DNA of 26,014 nt from JAJTZA01 sp041744075 (lineage in GTDB: Bacteria; Verrucomicrobiota; Verrucomicrobiia; Chthoniobacterales; Terrimicrobiaceae), in assembly GCA_041744075.1 (NCBI GenBank), contig JBGTLQ010000069.1:1-26014 (forward strand), in the 5' to 3' direction. Under the pieces are notes generated by a model. The model was not told the origin of the DNA. It did not search any database and worked only from the letters and a program-made list of their open reading frames with translations. The translations under genes and the position numbers were made by a program. Positions within the stretch are counted from its first letter, which is position 1, and the number at the start of each line of letters is the position of its first letter. Positions 8,486 to 16,987 of the stretch are shown piece by piece.

Positions 8486-8500
8486 GTTTACTGTGTAAAC
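8486..8500. repeat. Perfect inverted repeat GTTTAC-TGT-GTAAAC
   Basis: A 6-bp perfect inverted repeat with a three-base spacer lies in the gap between the L,D-transpeptidase and DUF4331 genes. The size suits a dimeric repressor site, but it is short enough to be chance. Confidence 0.3.
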
Positions 8501-8543
8501 GGGAAAGCATGCTGCTGTAGAAGGAGCCAGGAGCAGGGCGGAA

Positions 8544-9107
8544 CTAGGAGCTTGGAGGTTGCTGCGGGGGGAGAAGGGCTGGTGGGAGGGGGCCTGGAAG
8601 GATGGAGACGCGGGCACCTGTGCCGACGGTTTCGTAGAGGCGGATGACGTCGCGGGATCTCATGCGGATGCAGCCATAACTCACAGGAGTGCCAATGTTG
8701 CGTTCTTCGGGGGTTCCGTGGATATAGATAAATCGACCGTAAGCATTGCGATTCCGGGATTCGACACCATCGAGCCTCAGAATCCGGGAGACGATGGGAT
8801 CACGGCCTGGGGCATCGACTGGGAGGACCTCTCCGGTTAATTTCCGGGATTTGAAGACGGCACCTGATGGGGCGTTATCACCAATCTTTTTCTTAATACG
8901 CATTTCGCCGATGGGGGTCGCGTTGCTCCCAGGTCTATCTCCAAGTCCGAACTTGGATGTTGAGACCGGGTAGAAGGCGATGAGGTTTCCATCGCGAAGG
9001 ACAGCCATGCGTTGATCGGTGGCGCTGATGACAACATGATGGCGGCGATCTCCCGCGCAACCGGCCAGGAGCAGACTGATGAGCATCGCACAAAGCAGGT
9101 TTTTCAT
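8544..9107 (-). CDS. L,D-transpeptidase (YkuD) lipoprotein
   Basis: YkuD-domain enzymes form 3-3 peptidoglycan cross-links or attach proteins to peptidoglycan. The 187-residue protein has a lipoprotein signal with lipobox LLAG-C17, so it should be anchored in a membrane facing the periplasm. The catalytic signature is present: His130 in IYIHGT, then SYGCIRM with Cys146 and Arg148. The more usual SHGC reads SYGC. A proline-rich tail (about 171-187) ends the protein. The gene begins five bases after the transglutaminase-like gene ends, so the two are almost certainly one operon. Confidence 0.92.
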   Translation of the reverse strand: MKNLLCAMLISLLLAGCAGDRRHHVVISATDQRMAVLRDGNLIAFYPVSTSKFGLGDRPGSNATPIGEMRIKKKIGDNAPSGAVFKSRKLTGEVLPVDAPGRDPIVSRILRLDGVESRNRNAYGRFIYIHGTPEERNIGTPVSYGCIRMRSRDVIRLYETVGTGARVSILPGPLPPALLPPQQPPSS

Positions 9108-9112
9108 GAAAA

Positions 9113-9952
9113 TCAGAAGCTCACAGGGCCGTTGGCAAACTCGACAAGGTTTGGAGACAATTTTTCCACTGAGACCTGCATCGATTCAAATTGCACGGAG
9201 GAGGACATTGTGGCGACTGAGGTGTCAGCAGCGTCATGACCACTCCCAACGTGAATGAAGCCTTGCTGCGGTGCAAGGCGGGTAGCGTCATAATACCACC
9301 ATCGGTCTCCAAGCCAGACTTCAAAAAAGGCGTGATAATCCTGTGGATTGAGGAGGAAGGCGTAGGCGCTGCCGTAGCGGGCGGGGATTCCCAAGGCACG
9401 GCAAATCGTGACGCCGAGGTGAGCAAAATCCCGACAAACGCCAGCGCGTAGCGTGAGGCAATCTACGGCACTGGTGTGTTCGTCTGTCGCACCAGGCTGG
9501 TAGTCAATGTGGGAGTAGATCCAATTACAAATACCCGCCACGCGTTCATGCCCGGGATGAAGATCCCCGAACTCCTTGGCAGCAAGACGCACCAATTTGT
9601 CGGATTCGCAATAACGGCTGGGGTAAAGAAACCGGACCACGTCAGTTGGAAGGTCAATGAGAAGGGACTCCGGGACATCAAAGGCGGGTTCACTGACAAA
9701 AACCGTCCGTTCAACCTCAGCCTGGTATGTGATCTCGAGGTCTCCGGCGGGAGCAGCCAGGCCATGGAACCGAGAAACGCCCTGTTGGGCTTCGTGCTCC
9801 CGGAACGCAATGCCTTGATTGTTTTCCACACTCTCACTCAACACCTTTTGAAAGGGGCTGCTCGCCGCAGCCAAATTAAGCAACAACCACCCGTCCTGAT
9901 CGAGGCGATAGCGGAGTTGGGATTTGATGGAAAACCGATGGGTTGTTTGCAT
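9113..9952 (-). CDS. Transglutaminase-like cysteine protease-fold protein
   Basis: A 279-residue protein with an N-terminal beta-rich domain (about 1-100) and a transglutaminase-like core. The Cys-His-Asp triad is visible as Cys173 (RAGVCRDFAHL), His207 (DYHAFFEVW) and Asp222 (YYDATR). In bacteria such proteins are usually peptidases or amidases rather than true cross-linkers. No signal peptide is seen, so it is probably cytoplasmic. ATG 9952 is chosen because the recognisable domain starts there; GTG 9982 is an in-frame alternative, and neither has a Shine-Dalgarno. It is the first gene of a pair with the L,D-transpeptidase, which may hint at peptide or cell-wall turnover, but that is inference. 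Confidence 0.85.
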   Translation of the reverse strand: MQTTHRFSIKSQLRYRLDQDGWLLLNLAAASSPFQKVLSESVENNQGIAFREHEAQQGVSRFHGLAAPAGDLEITYQAEVERTVFVSEPAFDVPESLLIDLPTDVVRFLYPSRYCESDKLVRLAAKEFGDLHPGHERVAGICNWIYSHIDYQPGATDEHTSAVDCLTLRAGVCRDFAHLGVTICRALGIPARYGSAYAFLLNPQDYHAFFEVWLGDRWWYYDATRLAPQQGFIHVGSGHDAADTSVATMSSSVQFESMQVSVEKLSPNLVEFANGPVSF

Positions 9953-10178
9953 GATGTGGTGCGTCGTGGTTGGACGCCACACACCGTCGATGACATCAAT
10001 GGGAAGTCAAGCCAAGGGTCCATGTCAGAGAAACAAAAAATTCAGCGCTTGTGGCTCCGGCCGTGAAACCTTAGGTTAGCCTCTTCAATTCCAGTAAAAA
10101 AATCCCGCACTTCGGCATCCGCCGATAGAAAAAGGCGAACACCAGACTTCGGTTTTCACACACCCACCAAAACTTCCT

Positions 10179-11060
10179 ATGACATTTCCCATTCTTGCCG
10201 AACCCCCCGTGCCTACCCAACTAAAGACCCTCTGGGCGGAAGTGGATGCAGGGACGCTTGCGCAGGATGAGTTTTCAAAGAAGGAAGCAAACTTGATTGG
10301 GGCCTACACGGAAATCTGGGCTGATGCGCTGCGACTTCCGGGGGAAAGCGACCTTGCGCACAGCCTGTGCTTGGAGTTGTCAAGGCTGACCGGATGCCAC
10401 GACTTGGATGAAGTGAAAAAGCGGTGTCAAAGAGCCATGCTTGCGATGAAGGAGGATTGGGAATCCAAGGTTCGTCCTGAAGATGAAAAAACCGTGGAGG
10501 AATATTACGATAAAAGCGAACACTACGCGTATGAGCTCATGTGGTGGCACAGTTTGGAGGAGGATCACTCACCACTGGCCTATGTGTCCGCCTTGCATCT
10601 GGCATTACAAAATGGTTGCTCCTCGGCTCTGGATTTTGGGGCTGGTGTGGGGTCAGGTAGTTTGTTGTTTGCACGTCATGGGGCCTCAGTTTCTTTGGCG
10701 GATATCAGCTCAACGCTCTTAGACTTCAGCAAGCGGCGGCTGGCTGATCGGGAAGTTCCTGCCACCTACATTGATTTAAAAACGGAGGCTCTCCCGGAAA
10801 ATGCGTACAATTTCATTTCGGCCATGGACGTGTTCGAACACATTGCCGAGCCAGAAAAAACTGCAGAAACCTTGGCCAATTCGCTGAAGCCGGGCGGGAT
10901 CCTCTTTGGCCGTTTTGCTGCGGAGGAGGACGAGGAACGTCCATCGCACATCGCAAAAGATTTTGGTCCGATGTTTGAGAAACTGAATCAGCTCGGATTC
11001 ACGGAAACCTGGAAAGATGAGTGGCTTTGGGGTCACCAAGCTTTTCGGAAAGCCGACTGA
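10179..11060 (+). CDS. SAM-dependent class I methyltransferase
   Basis: The 293-residue protein has an N-terminal helical region (about 1-140) of unknown role, then a Rossmann methyltransferase domain. Motif I is SALDFGAGVGSGS (149-161), the acidic residue after strand 2 is in SLADIS (about 172-177), and the post-motif is AMDVFEHIAEPEK with SLKPGGILFGRF. This layout resembles methyltransferases of the UbiE/COQ5-like type that act on small molecules. The substrate cannot be told. It lies 52 bases upstream of nadA on the same strand and may be cotranscribed. The ATG at 10179 has no clear Shine-Dalgarno. Confidence 0.85.
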   Translation: MTFPILAEPPVPTQLKTLWAEVDAGTLAQDEFSKKEANLIGAYTEIWADALRLPGESDLAHSLCLELSRLTGCHDLDEVKKRCQRAMLAMKEDWESKVRPEDEKTVEEYYDKSEHYAYELMWWHSLEEDHSPLAYVSALHLALQNGCSSALDFGAGVGSGSLLFARHGASVSLADISSTLLDFSKRRLADREVPATYIDLKTEALPENAYNFISAMDVFEHIAEPEKTAETLANSLKPGGILFGRFAAEEDEERPSHIAKDFGPMFEKLNQLGFTETWKDEWLWGHQAFRKAD

Positions 11061-11112
11061 GCCTGCTGTATGAGCGGCTTGCATCATCGCCTGATCTGAC
11101 TCAGGATGGGAC

Positions 11113-12042
11113 ATGGCATCATTGGACCTCGTCGAAGAAATTCAGGAGCTGAAGCGGAAACGCAATGCCGTCATTCTTGCGCACAACTATCAGGACGGCG
11201 CGATCCAAGACCTTGCTGATTATGTGGGGGATTCGTTGGGATTGAGCCGACAGGCTGCGGAAACCGAGGCCGATGTGATTGCCTTTTGTGGGGTTCACTT
11301 CATGGGTGAAACCGCAAAAATTCTTAATCCGTCAAAAACCGTGGTGATTCCAGATATGAACGCTGGGTGTTCACTTTCTGATTCCTGCCCGCCTGAGAAA
11401 TTGGAGGCCTACCTGCTTGAACACGCTGACAAAAATTATTATGTCATCGCCTACATCAATTGCAGCGCTGGGGTGAAAGCCCTTGCGGATGTGATTTGCA
11501 CGAGTGGAAATGCGCCAAAGATTGTGAGGGCGGCACCGCCTGATCGCCCGATTTTGTTTGTGCCTGACCAAAACCTTGGGGCCTGGGTCACGGAGCAGAC
11601 CGGACGTCCCATGGATCTGTGGCAGGGCAATTGTTATGTGCATGTGGAGTTCACTCGCAAAAGCATTGAGGGCATTCGCGCCAGATACCCTGAGGCGAAA
11701 GTGGTCGCCCACCCGGAGTGCACCTATGCTGTCAGGATGCTGGCCGACGAAGTGTGTTCGACCGAGCGCATGGTGACATATTGTCAGGAGACCCCTTCAA
11801 ACGCTTTCATCGTGGTCACTGAAAGTGGGATGTTGCATCGCCTGCGCAAGGAAGTGCCCGACAAGGAGTTTATTCCCGGCCCCACCGAGCTATGTGCGTG
11901 CAATGATTGCCGCTACATGAAAATGAACACGTTGGAAAAGCTACGCGACTGTTTGGACACCCTGACTCCGGAGATTGTGATTGAGGAACAGGTTCGCCAA
12001 AAAGCTGAGCGGTCCGTTCGCCGGATGCTGGAGCTATCCTAG
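11113..12042 (+). CDS. nadA: Quinolinate synthase A
   Basis: Condenses iminoaspartate with dihydroxyacetone phosphate to quinolinate in de novo NAD synthesis, using a [4Fe-4S] cluster. The 309-residue protein starts with the typical AVILAHNYQ and has GDSLGLSR, FCGVHFMGETAKIL and DMNAGCSLSDSCP. Likely cluster cysteines are Cys86, Cys174 (QGNCYVH) and the C-terminal group Cys261/263/266. Spacing from the first to the second agrees with known NadA proteins. The short form (about 300-310) is common outside Enterobacteria. GGATGGG precedes ATG 11113 at a good distance. nadB and nadC are not in the window. Confidence 0.96.
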   Translation: MASLDLVEEIQELKRKRNAVILAHNYQDGAIQDLADYVGDSLGLSRQAAETEADVIAFCGVHFMGETAKILNPSKTVVIPDMNAGCSLSDSCPPEKLEAYLLEHADKNYYVIAYINCSAGVKALADVICTSGNAPKIVRAAPPDRPILFVPDQNLGAWVTEQTGRPMDLWQGNCYVHVEFTRKSIEGIRARYPEAKVVAHPECTYAVRMLADEVCSTERMVTYCQETPSNAFIVVTESGMLHRLRKEVPDKEFIPGPTELCACNDCRYMKMNTLEKLRDCLDTLTPEIVIEEQVRQKAERSVRRMLELS

Positions 12043-12061
12043 AGATCGGACAAATCGCGGA

Positions 12062-12898
12062 TCAATATTCTGCGGGCATCTGAAGCAGGGAGTCCCTCGC
12101 GTCCTCGATGGAAACTGATCTGCGTTTTCGCTCGAGGAAATAACTCACCTCGCTGTAACCGGCCACCTCCAAGAGATCAAGAGCTTCCAGATAGTGGTCT
12201 CCCACCCGGTCGGGGATGTGGGCATCTGCTCCTAGGACTACCGGAATATTTCGTTCACGCATGAGCACGAGTTGTGAGTGCCCAGGGTTCATTTCGGGCA
12301 AGAGTTTGTTGAGGCCGCTTGTATTCAGTTCCATGGCAGTGCCGCAGGCTGCAATCCGGTCCAGGGATCTCTCCACAAATGGCCGAAGGCGCTCGAACTC
12401 CCACGCGTCGGGGTCCTCATTTTTGACAAGATCCGGGTGTGCCAAGGTGTCATAGAGGCCGGTTTCAGCGGACATGGCCAAGTGCTCGTAATAGATCTGT
12501 TGGTAGGCAAAAATGTTGCCTGTAAAATACTGAGACCGGTATTCGGGAACATGATAATGGACTGAGCCAAGGATATGATGGAAATCAGCTTCCGTATGGA
12601 GCTTTTCCAACCATTTTTCGACTCCGGGATAATAGTCACTTTCCATTCCAAGCCGCACATCGACACGTCCGTGCCATGCGGACTTTGCGGCCTCCACCAT
12701 GGCAACGTACTCACGAAATTGGTCCGGGCGCATGCGGACTGGTGCGGAAATTCCGTCAGGCAAGGGGCAGTGGCAGGTGATGATGATGCCCTTGAGGCCG
12801 TTGGCATAGGCTACGGCCGCATATTCGCCCGGGAGACCGGTGGCATGTTTGCAAAGTGGCGTGTGGCAGTGACTTTCGTAAAGGAGCGGACCTGGCAT
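12062..12898 (-). CDS. PHP-domain phosphatase, histidinol-phosphatase-like
   Basis: A 278-residue PHP-fold metal-dependent hydrolase of the HisJ/HisK type, which in that family converts histidinol phosphate to histidinol. Metal ligands are visible: His10, His12 (ESHCHTPL), His18 (KHATG), His43 (TCHCPLP), Glu86 (GMESDY), His114 (LGSVHYH), the LAHPDLVK histidine and the final Asp-x-His in GADAHIPDRVG. Length and motif order match the family. No other histidine genes are nearby, so another phosphomonoester could be the substrate. ATG 12898 is chosen because conserved sequence starts there; an in-frame TTG at 12973 would add 25 unconserved residues. It converges on nadA with a 19-base gap. Confidence 0.85.
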   Translation of the reverse strand: MPGPLLYESHCHTPLCKHATGLPGEYAAVAYANGLKGIIITCHCPLPDGISAPVRMRPDQFREYVAMVEAAKSAWHGRVDVRLGMESDYYPGVEKWLEKLHTEADFHHILGSVHYHVPEYRSQYFTGNIFAYQQIYYEHLAMSAETGLYDTLAHPDLVKNEDPDAWEFERLRPFVERSLDRIAACGTAMELNTSGLNKLLPEMNPGHSQLVLMRERNIPVVLGADAHIPDRVGDHYLEALDLLEVAGYSEVSYFLERKRRSVSIEDARDSLLQMPAEY

Positions 12899-13065
12899 TT
12901 CGGCATGATCTTCGCTCAGAAAATGTGTTGGGGCAAATTTCCTTTGTGATTTTCGTTCGACCGGACGTGCCAAAAGTCTCGAATTTTTTACCAGAAGGAG
13001 GGAAAGTGTGGAAGCTTATGAGGATTGCCAGCGGGACGCCAGCGGTCCCTGGGGTGGCAGACAGT

Positions 13066-13779
13066 TCACTTTTTGATCTCGCTGGGATCCAACTCCAAGC
13101 GATAGCCGAGGCCATGGACGGTGAGAATGTGCATGGGGTTCGCAGGGTCGGGCTCGAGCTTCTGTCGGATTTTCACGATCACCTGATCGAGAGTGCGCGT
13201 TGTTCCCAGATATTCGATCCCCCAAACTTCATTGAGAATTCTGTCACGAGAGACGGCATTTCCCCGCTCTTGAGCGAGAAGCACAAGGAGAGCCATCTCG
13301 CGCGGGGTAAATTCGAGGGCCGTCCGCCCCCGAAGTCCCCGGAGTGAGGCCGGATGAATCACAGATTTGCCGATTCGAATCTCGTCGGGGACGGGTCGTC
13401 CTCCTTCACACTTTCCTGAACGTCGAAGGAGTGCTGCAACTCGCGCAAGCAGTTCCCTCAGCCCAAACGGTTTGGTCACATAGTCGTCAGCCCCGAGTTC
13501 AAGACCAACAACTTTGTCAACCTCCTGCCCCTTCGCAGTCAGCATCAAAATTGGGACTTGGTTTTTGGAGGCCCGGAGCTCCCTGCAAATGTCAAAACCG
13601 CTCTTGCCAGGCAGCATGACATCCAAAATCACCAAATCAGGATTGAGGGCACGAACCTCTTTGATTGCGGAGTGTCCCTCGCGACATTCACAGACATCAT
13701 AACCTTCCGATTTGAGCGCCTCGACGAGCCCGAGACGGATGTGGGTATCATCTTCGACAACAAGAATACGGCGACTCAC
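13066..13779 (-). CDS. OmpR/PhoB-family response regulator
   Basis: A 237-residue two-domain transcription regulator. The receiver domain (1-120) has the acidic pair Asp10/Asp11, phospho-acceptor Asp53 (VILDVMLPG), Thr81 and Lys103 (VTKPFG). The C-terminal winged helix (about 135-230) has EFTPREMALLVLL and the recognition-helix region TRTLDQVIVKIRQKL, ending HGLGYRLE. GTG 13779 overlaps the kinase stop by four bases, and a strong GAGGAGGG lies six bases before it, inside the kinase gene, so translation is coupled. It should bind tandem direct repeats with about 11-bp spacing; such repeats occur at 16988-17031 in this same gene block. Confidence 0.95.
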   Translation of the reverse strand: MSRRILVVEDDTHIRLGLVEALKSEGYDVCECREGHSAIKEVRALNPDLVILDVMLPGKSGFDICRELRASKNQVPILMLTAKGQEVDKVVGLELGADDYVTKPFGLRELLARVAALLRRSGKCEGGRPVPDEIRIGKSVIHPASLRGLRGRTALEFTPREMALLVLLAQERGNAVSRDRILNEVWGIEYLGTTRTLDQVIVKIRQKLEPDPANPMHILTVHGLGYRLELDPSEIKK

Positions 13780-15590
13780 AAACGGCCCTCCTCAATGAGT
13801 GGAAGAATGAGAGTGAAGCAGCTTCCTCCACCTTTGCGGTGGTTATAGGTCACTTCCCCGTCATGGTCCTTCGCGATGCTTGCAGCAAGGGTCAGGCCAA
13901 GTCCGCTACCGGGAATTCCCGATGACAGTGAATCATTGGCACGATAAAACGCTTCGAAGATTTTTGCCTCCTGACCAGAAGGAACCCCCGGCCCTCGATC
14001 AAGAATTGCAATGTGGAGTTGATCGTTTTCCATCCATGAGTGGAGCTCCAGCGATTTGGCATCAGCACCATATTTTTCGGCGTTGGAGATCAGGTTGACG
14101 AGGACTTGGCTGATGGCATCCGGGTCGGCAAAGACGGGATAGGGGCCATCTGCCGCCCGCCAATCGCATTTCCACCCTGACTCCGAGAGGTGCAGTGACG
14201 CCCCCTCCCAAACAGATGCAACCCATGAGTGAAGGTCCAGCTGTCGTTTCTGATAGGTTTTATGCTTTTTATCCATACGTGCAAAATCGAGGACATTATT
14301 AATCAGACGCGTCAGACGCTCACTTTCAAGGGTGATAATTCTTAGGTATTTGCTACGTTTGGCAGGGTCGTCGATGGCACCCGCCTCGAGAAGTTCGGCA
14401 AACATGCGGATTGCTGTGAGGGGTGTTTTGAGTTCATGGGAGACATTGCTGACAAAGCCCGTTTTTTTGACCGCGAGGTCCAGCTTCCGGCGTGCATCCT
14501 GAACCACAAAAAACCCTGCGGCCACAATGGCGGCGAGGGCGAGGGCAATGACGGCAAGGATTGCGGTCCGCGACGTTTGGGTTGCTGAGTCAAGCATGCC
14601 TGGATTCAAAAGGTAGGCGGATGCTTCCCAGTAAGGGAGCACATCGCCGATTTCTGTCGCGACGAATGGTCGCCTCCAGTCGGCTTCAAATCCTTGCTGA
14701 GAAAGAATCACCGGACGCCCGCGTTCGTCGAGAATGGCAAGGCAAAGTTCCGGGTGGCGGATCTGCGCAGGGAGGGCTTCCATCCACAACTTGATAACCG
14801 AGGTCGTAACCATGCACCCAAAGGTGATTCCCTCGGCTCCTTGTGGGCGGGTCCAAAAGAACCACTGGAGCTTGTCGTTGACGAAGCGGGCAAGGATTCC
14901 ACTTGAGCCCACGGACGTGGCATTTTGAAAGTCAGAGATTTCCGGTTCAACAGCGACTGGAAGGCCACCGACGGCTGGGGCTGCAGCTTCGGCAGCTTTT
15001 TGGGGCATGACATTTCGCGTGCGAGCGGCTTGCTGACCTGCATAATCCATGGATTTGGATTTGCCTGAGGGTGCAGGGGCCTTCTTGCTGGGGGCAGCCT
15101 TTCGCTCCAATGGGGCCTGATAAACCTCCGCGGTGGTTCCCCCGGCGAGGAAGGATCGATTTTCTTCGAGAAGATCCTCTGCCTCCTGCTTTGGCAGGGA
15201 TTCACGTGAGCTCTCAGACAATCGTCCATCGGCTCCTATGGAAAAAAGCACAGCCTCCGGTGATAACTTCGTCGAACCCGCAGAAAACGTGGATGCCACC
15301 GCTCGAGCCGGTTGGATCGCAAGAAGATCAGCAACTTCAGTCACAAATTCTTGCTGACGTTGAACCATCACTTGTCCGGCAAGAGCTGCAAGCGAGTCAG
15401 TCTCACTTTGGAAAAGCTCCGCGGTCCGGCGTTCGAGAATGATCTGCTGTTCGCCAAGCGTCCGCAAAGCCAGCCAGCCAAGAACCAAACTTGGCAGAAA
15501 AACTCCGGCAAGGAAAACAGGGGCCGTGCGATTCATTAAGAATGACAATACAGACCAAAAGGAAGGTAAAAAGCGTGAATGTTTCGCCAA
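13776..15590 (-). CDS. Sensor histidine kinase with large extracytoplasmic domain
   Basis: This 604-residue membrane kinase is the partner of the following regulator. Transmembrane helices lie at about 24-43 and 342-363, enclosing about 300 extracytoplasmic residues with a Lys/Pro/Ala-rich low-complexity segment (about 162-208). The cytoplasmic part has HisKA with His385 (NVSHELKTPL) and HATPase_c with N box Asn503 (LISNAEKYG), G1 DRGPGV (531-536), F box FEAFYR and G2 GSGLGL (561-566). There is no HAMP domain between TM2 and HisKA. TTG 15590 is preferred because GAGAAGG precedes it by six bases; ATG 15536 (residue 19) has no Shine-Dalgarno. That ribosome site lies in a stable hairpin (15593-15623). 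Confidence 0.92.
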   Translation of the reverse strand: MAKHSRFLPSFWSVLSFLMNRTAPVFLAGVFLPSLVLGWLALRTLGEQQIILERRTAELFQSETDSLAALAGQVMVQRQQEFVTEVADLLAIQPARAVASTFSAGSTKLSPEAVLFSIGADGRLSESSRESLPKQEAEDLLEENRSFLAGGTTAEVYQAPLERKAAPSKKAPAPSGKSKSMDYAGQQAARTRNVMPQKAAEAAAPAVGGLPVAVEPEISDFQNATSVGSSGILARFVNDKLQWFFWTRPQGAEGITFGCMVTTSVIKLWMEALPAQIRHPELCLAILDERGRPVILSQQGFEADWRRPFVATEIGDVLPYWEASAYLLNPGMLDSATQTSRTAILAVIALALAAIVAAGFFVVQDARRKLDLAVKKTGFVSNVSHELKTPLTAIRMFAELLEAGAIDDPAKRSKYLRIITLESERLTRLINNVLDFARMDKKHKTYQKRQLDLHSWVASVWEGASLHLSESGWKCDWRAADGPYPVFADPDAISQVLVNLISNAEKYGADAKSLELHSWMENDQLHIAILDRGPGVPSGQEAKIFEAFYRANDSLSSGIPGSGLGLTLAASIAKDHDGEVTYNHRKGGGSCFTLILPLIEEGRL

Positions 15591-15592
15591 AG

Positions 15593-15623
15593 CCCGCCTT
15601 CTCCCTGAGAGCGAGAAGGCGGG
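15593..15623 (-). promoter_or_regulatory. 11-bp hairpin over the kinase ribosome-binding site
   Basis: CCCGCCTTCTC (15593-15603) and GAGAAGGCGGG (15613-15623) are perfect inverted repeats with a nine-base loop. They lie between the VWA stop and the kinase start. In the leftward transcript the 3' arm contains GAGAAGG, the only Shine-Dalgarno for the TTG at 15590. Only three T residues follow, so it is a weak terminator. It may act as partial terminator, translation control or 3'-end protection for the VWA message. Confidence 0.55.
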
Positions 15624-15641
15624 GTCATTGGCGAACAGGAG

Positions 15642-16955
15642 TTACCGCTTTTGTTTTTTGTCCTGATAATTTTCGTATTGGATGAGCTTGCGATTGCTTT
15701 TGCTCAGTCCGCCCGTGGCTTCAATTTCTGAGGCACGCTGGGCGAGGACTTTCTGTTCTGCGCGAATGATGTCATTTTGCGCTGCGGCTGGCAGGGCGGC
15801 ATTTGCTTCTGCTTGACGGCGAAGACGGCTGGCAGCTTCGGCAACTTTGCCTTGGTCTGCCAAAGCGACAGCCTCCTCCTTGGCCAGGCGGTTGCTCACC
15901 ACAGCCACATTGCCAGCCACTTCGGCTTGAAGCGATTGTTCCGATACGGCGACATCTGCTGTTCGTTGGGCGGAGTAGGCAGCGGATGTCTTTTGGGTTG
16001 CTCCATCGGCATCGTCATATTCCAAAGCGACCTTCGCCAATTGAATTTCTTTCGTCTCGCCTGCTGGCACACCCACCTTGACGAGAAACCTTCTCCTCTG
16101 GCCCGCAGAAACCTCACCGACAGGGATGGTCACCGAGCCGGACTTGAACTCGAACTCCTTCTCTCCAAGAACCGCCTTGCCCACAATTCCTTCAGGCAAG
16201 GTGATAATCAAACGGAGGTTTCTTGCTACCACCGACTTCACCGTTCCGAGTTCCTCGGCAAAGATATCAGGAAGCTTTTCCGCGTCTTTGACGTAGTAAT
16301 AATTTGCCTGACTTGCCTCCGCCAACGCGGTCATCAGGTCCTCGTTGTAGTCATCGCCGAGACCGATCGTGGAAACCGAGATCCCCTCGCCTGCCAGCTC
16401 ACGACCAAGATTTGCGAGGTCCGTTGGGCTGGAAGGACCAACATTGGCAATCCCATCTGACAACAAAATGACACGGTTGATTTTCTCTTTGTCAAAGAAC
16501 TTGCGAAGTTGGGTTGCTCCTTCCGTGACGCCAGCATGGAGGGCTGTGGAACCACGAGAATTGATTCCCTGGATTTGCTTTTCCAGTTCGCTGATGTCCT
16601 TGACCTTCCCGGCGGGGATGATGGTTTCCACCTTGTTGTCATAAACAACGAGCGCAAACGTATCATCCGGAGCCACAAGCCCTAGGGCAAGCGAGGCGGC
16701 CTGCCTGGCCCGCTCAATCTTTGCCCCGGACATGGAACCCGATCGGTCCAACACAATCGCAAGGTTCATGGGGACGCTGCGTTTTTCAGTGGGTTTTTTT
16801 TGTCCGGCCACTTCCAACTGAATGACGCATTCGTCACCCGTGGTTTTCAAAATTTTCCGTTCGGAATCAATTTTGAGTTCAATGGCTTCGGAACCTCCGG
16901 CCATGCCGCCAAGACATGCCAGAGCCGTTGTGAGTAGGAGTGATTTAGTTTTCAC
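15642..16955 (-). CDS. Exported von Willebrand factor A domain protein
   Basis: A 437-residue protein with a signal peptide (1 to about 24, LLLTTALACLGGMAG). A complete VWA domain (about 60-240) carries the MIDAS metal site: Asp70-x-Ser72-x-Ser74 (LDRSGSMSG), Thr137 (GSTALH) and Asp167 (LLSDGIAN). A beta-rich region and a charged, Ala-rich helical tail (about 330-437) follow. VWA proteins bind protein partners through the metal and often work with MoxR ATPases, one of which is encoded immediately upstream. There is no C-terminal membrane helix, so it is probably periplasmic, unlike BatA/BatB. GTG 16955 is the start used, with a weak GAGTGAG upstream. The gap to the kinase gene is 51 bases. 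Confidence 0.92.
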   Translation of the reverse strand: MKTKSLLLTTALACLGGMAGGSEAIELKIDSERKILKTTGDECVIQLEVAGQKKPTEKRSVPMNLAIVLDRSGSMSGAKIERARQAASLALGLVAPDDTFALVVYDNKVETIIPAGKVKDISELEKQIQGINSRGSTALHAGVTEGATQLRKFFDKEKINRVILLSDGIANVGPSSPTDLANLGRELAGEGISVSTIGLGDDYNEDLMTALAEASQANYYYVKDAEKLPDIFAEELGTVKSVVARNLRLIITLPEGIVGKAVLGEKEFEFKSGSVTIPVGEVSAGQRRRFLVKVGVPAGETKEIQLAKVALEYDDADGATQKTSAAYSAQRTADVAVSEQSLQAEVAGNVAVVSNRLAKEEAVALADQGKVAEAASRLRRQAEANAALPAAAQNDIIRAEQKVLAQRASEIEATGGLSKSNRKLIQYENYQDKKQKR

Positions 16956-16987
16956 GCACTCACTCTGCCAAATCCTCGCAAGGGAGT

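Noticed and set aside
13026..13051. Hairpin GGGAC/GTCCC after the response regulator gene as a terminator
   Set aside because: The stem is short and bulged and no T-run follows on the minus strand.
15777..16460. 227-residue plus-strand open frame
   Set aside because: It lies antisense to the VWA gene, whose signal peptide and MIDAS motif are clear; no motif in this frame.
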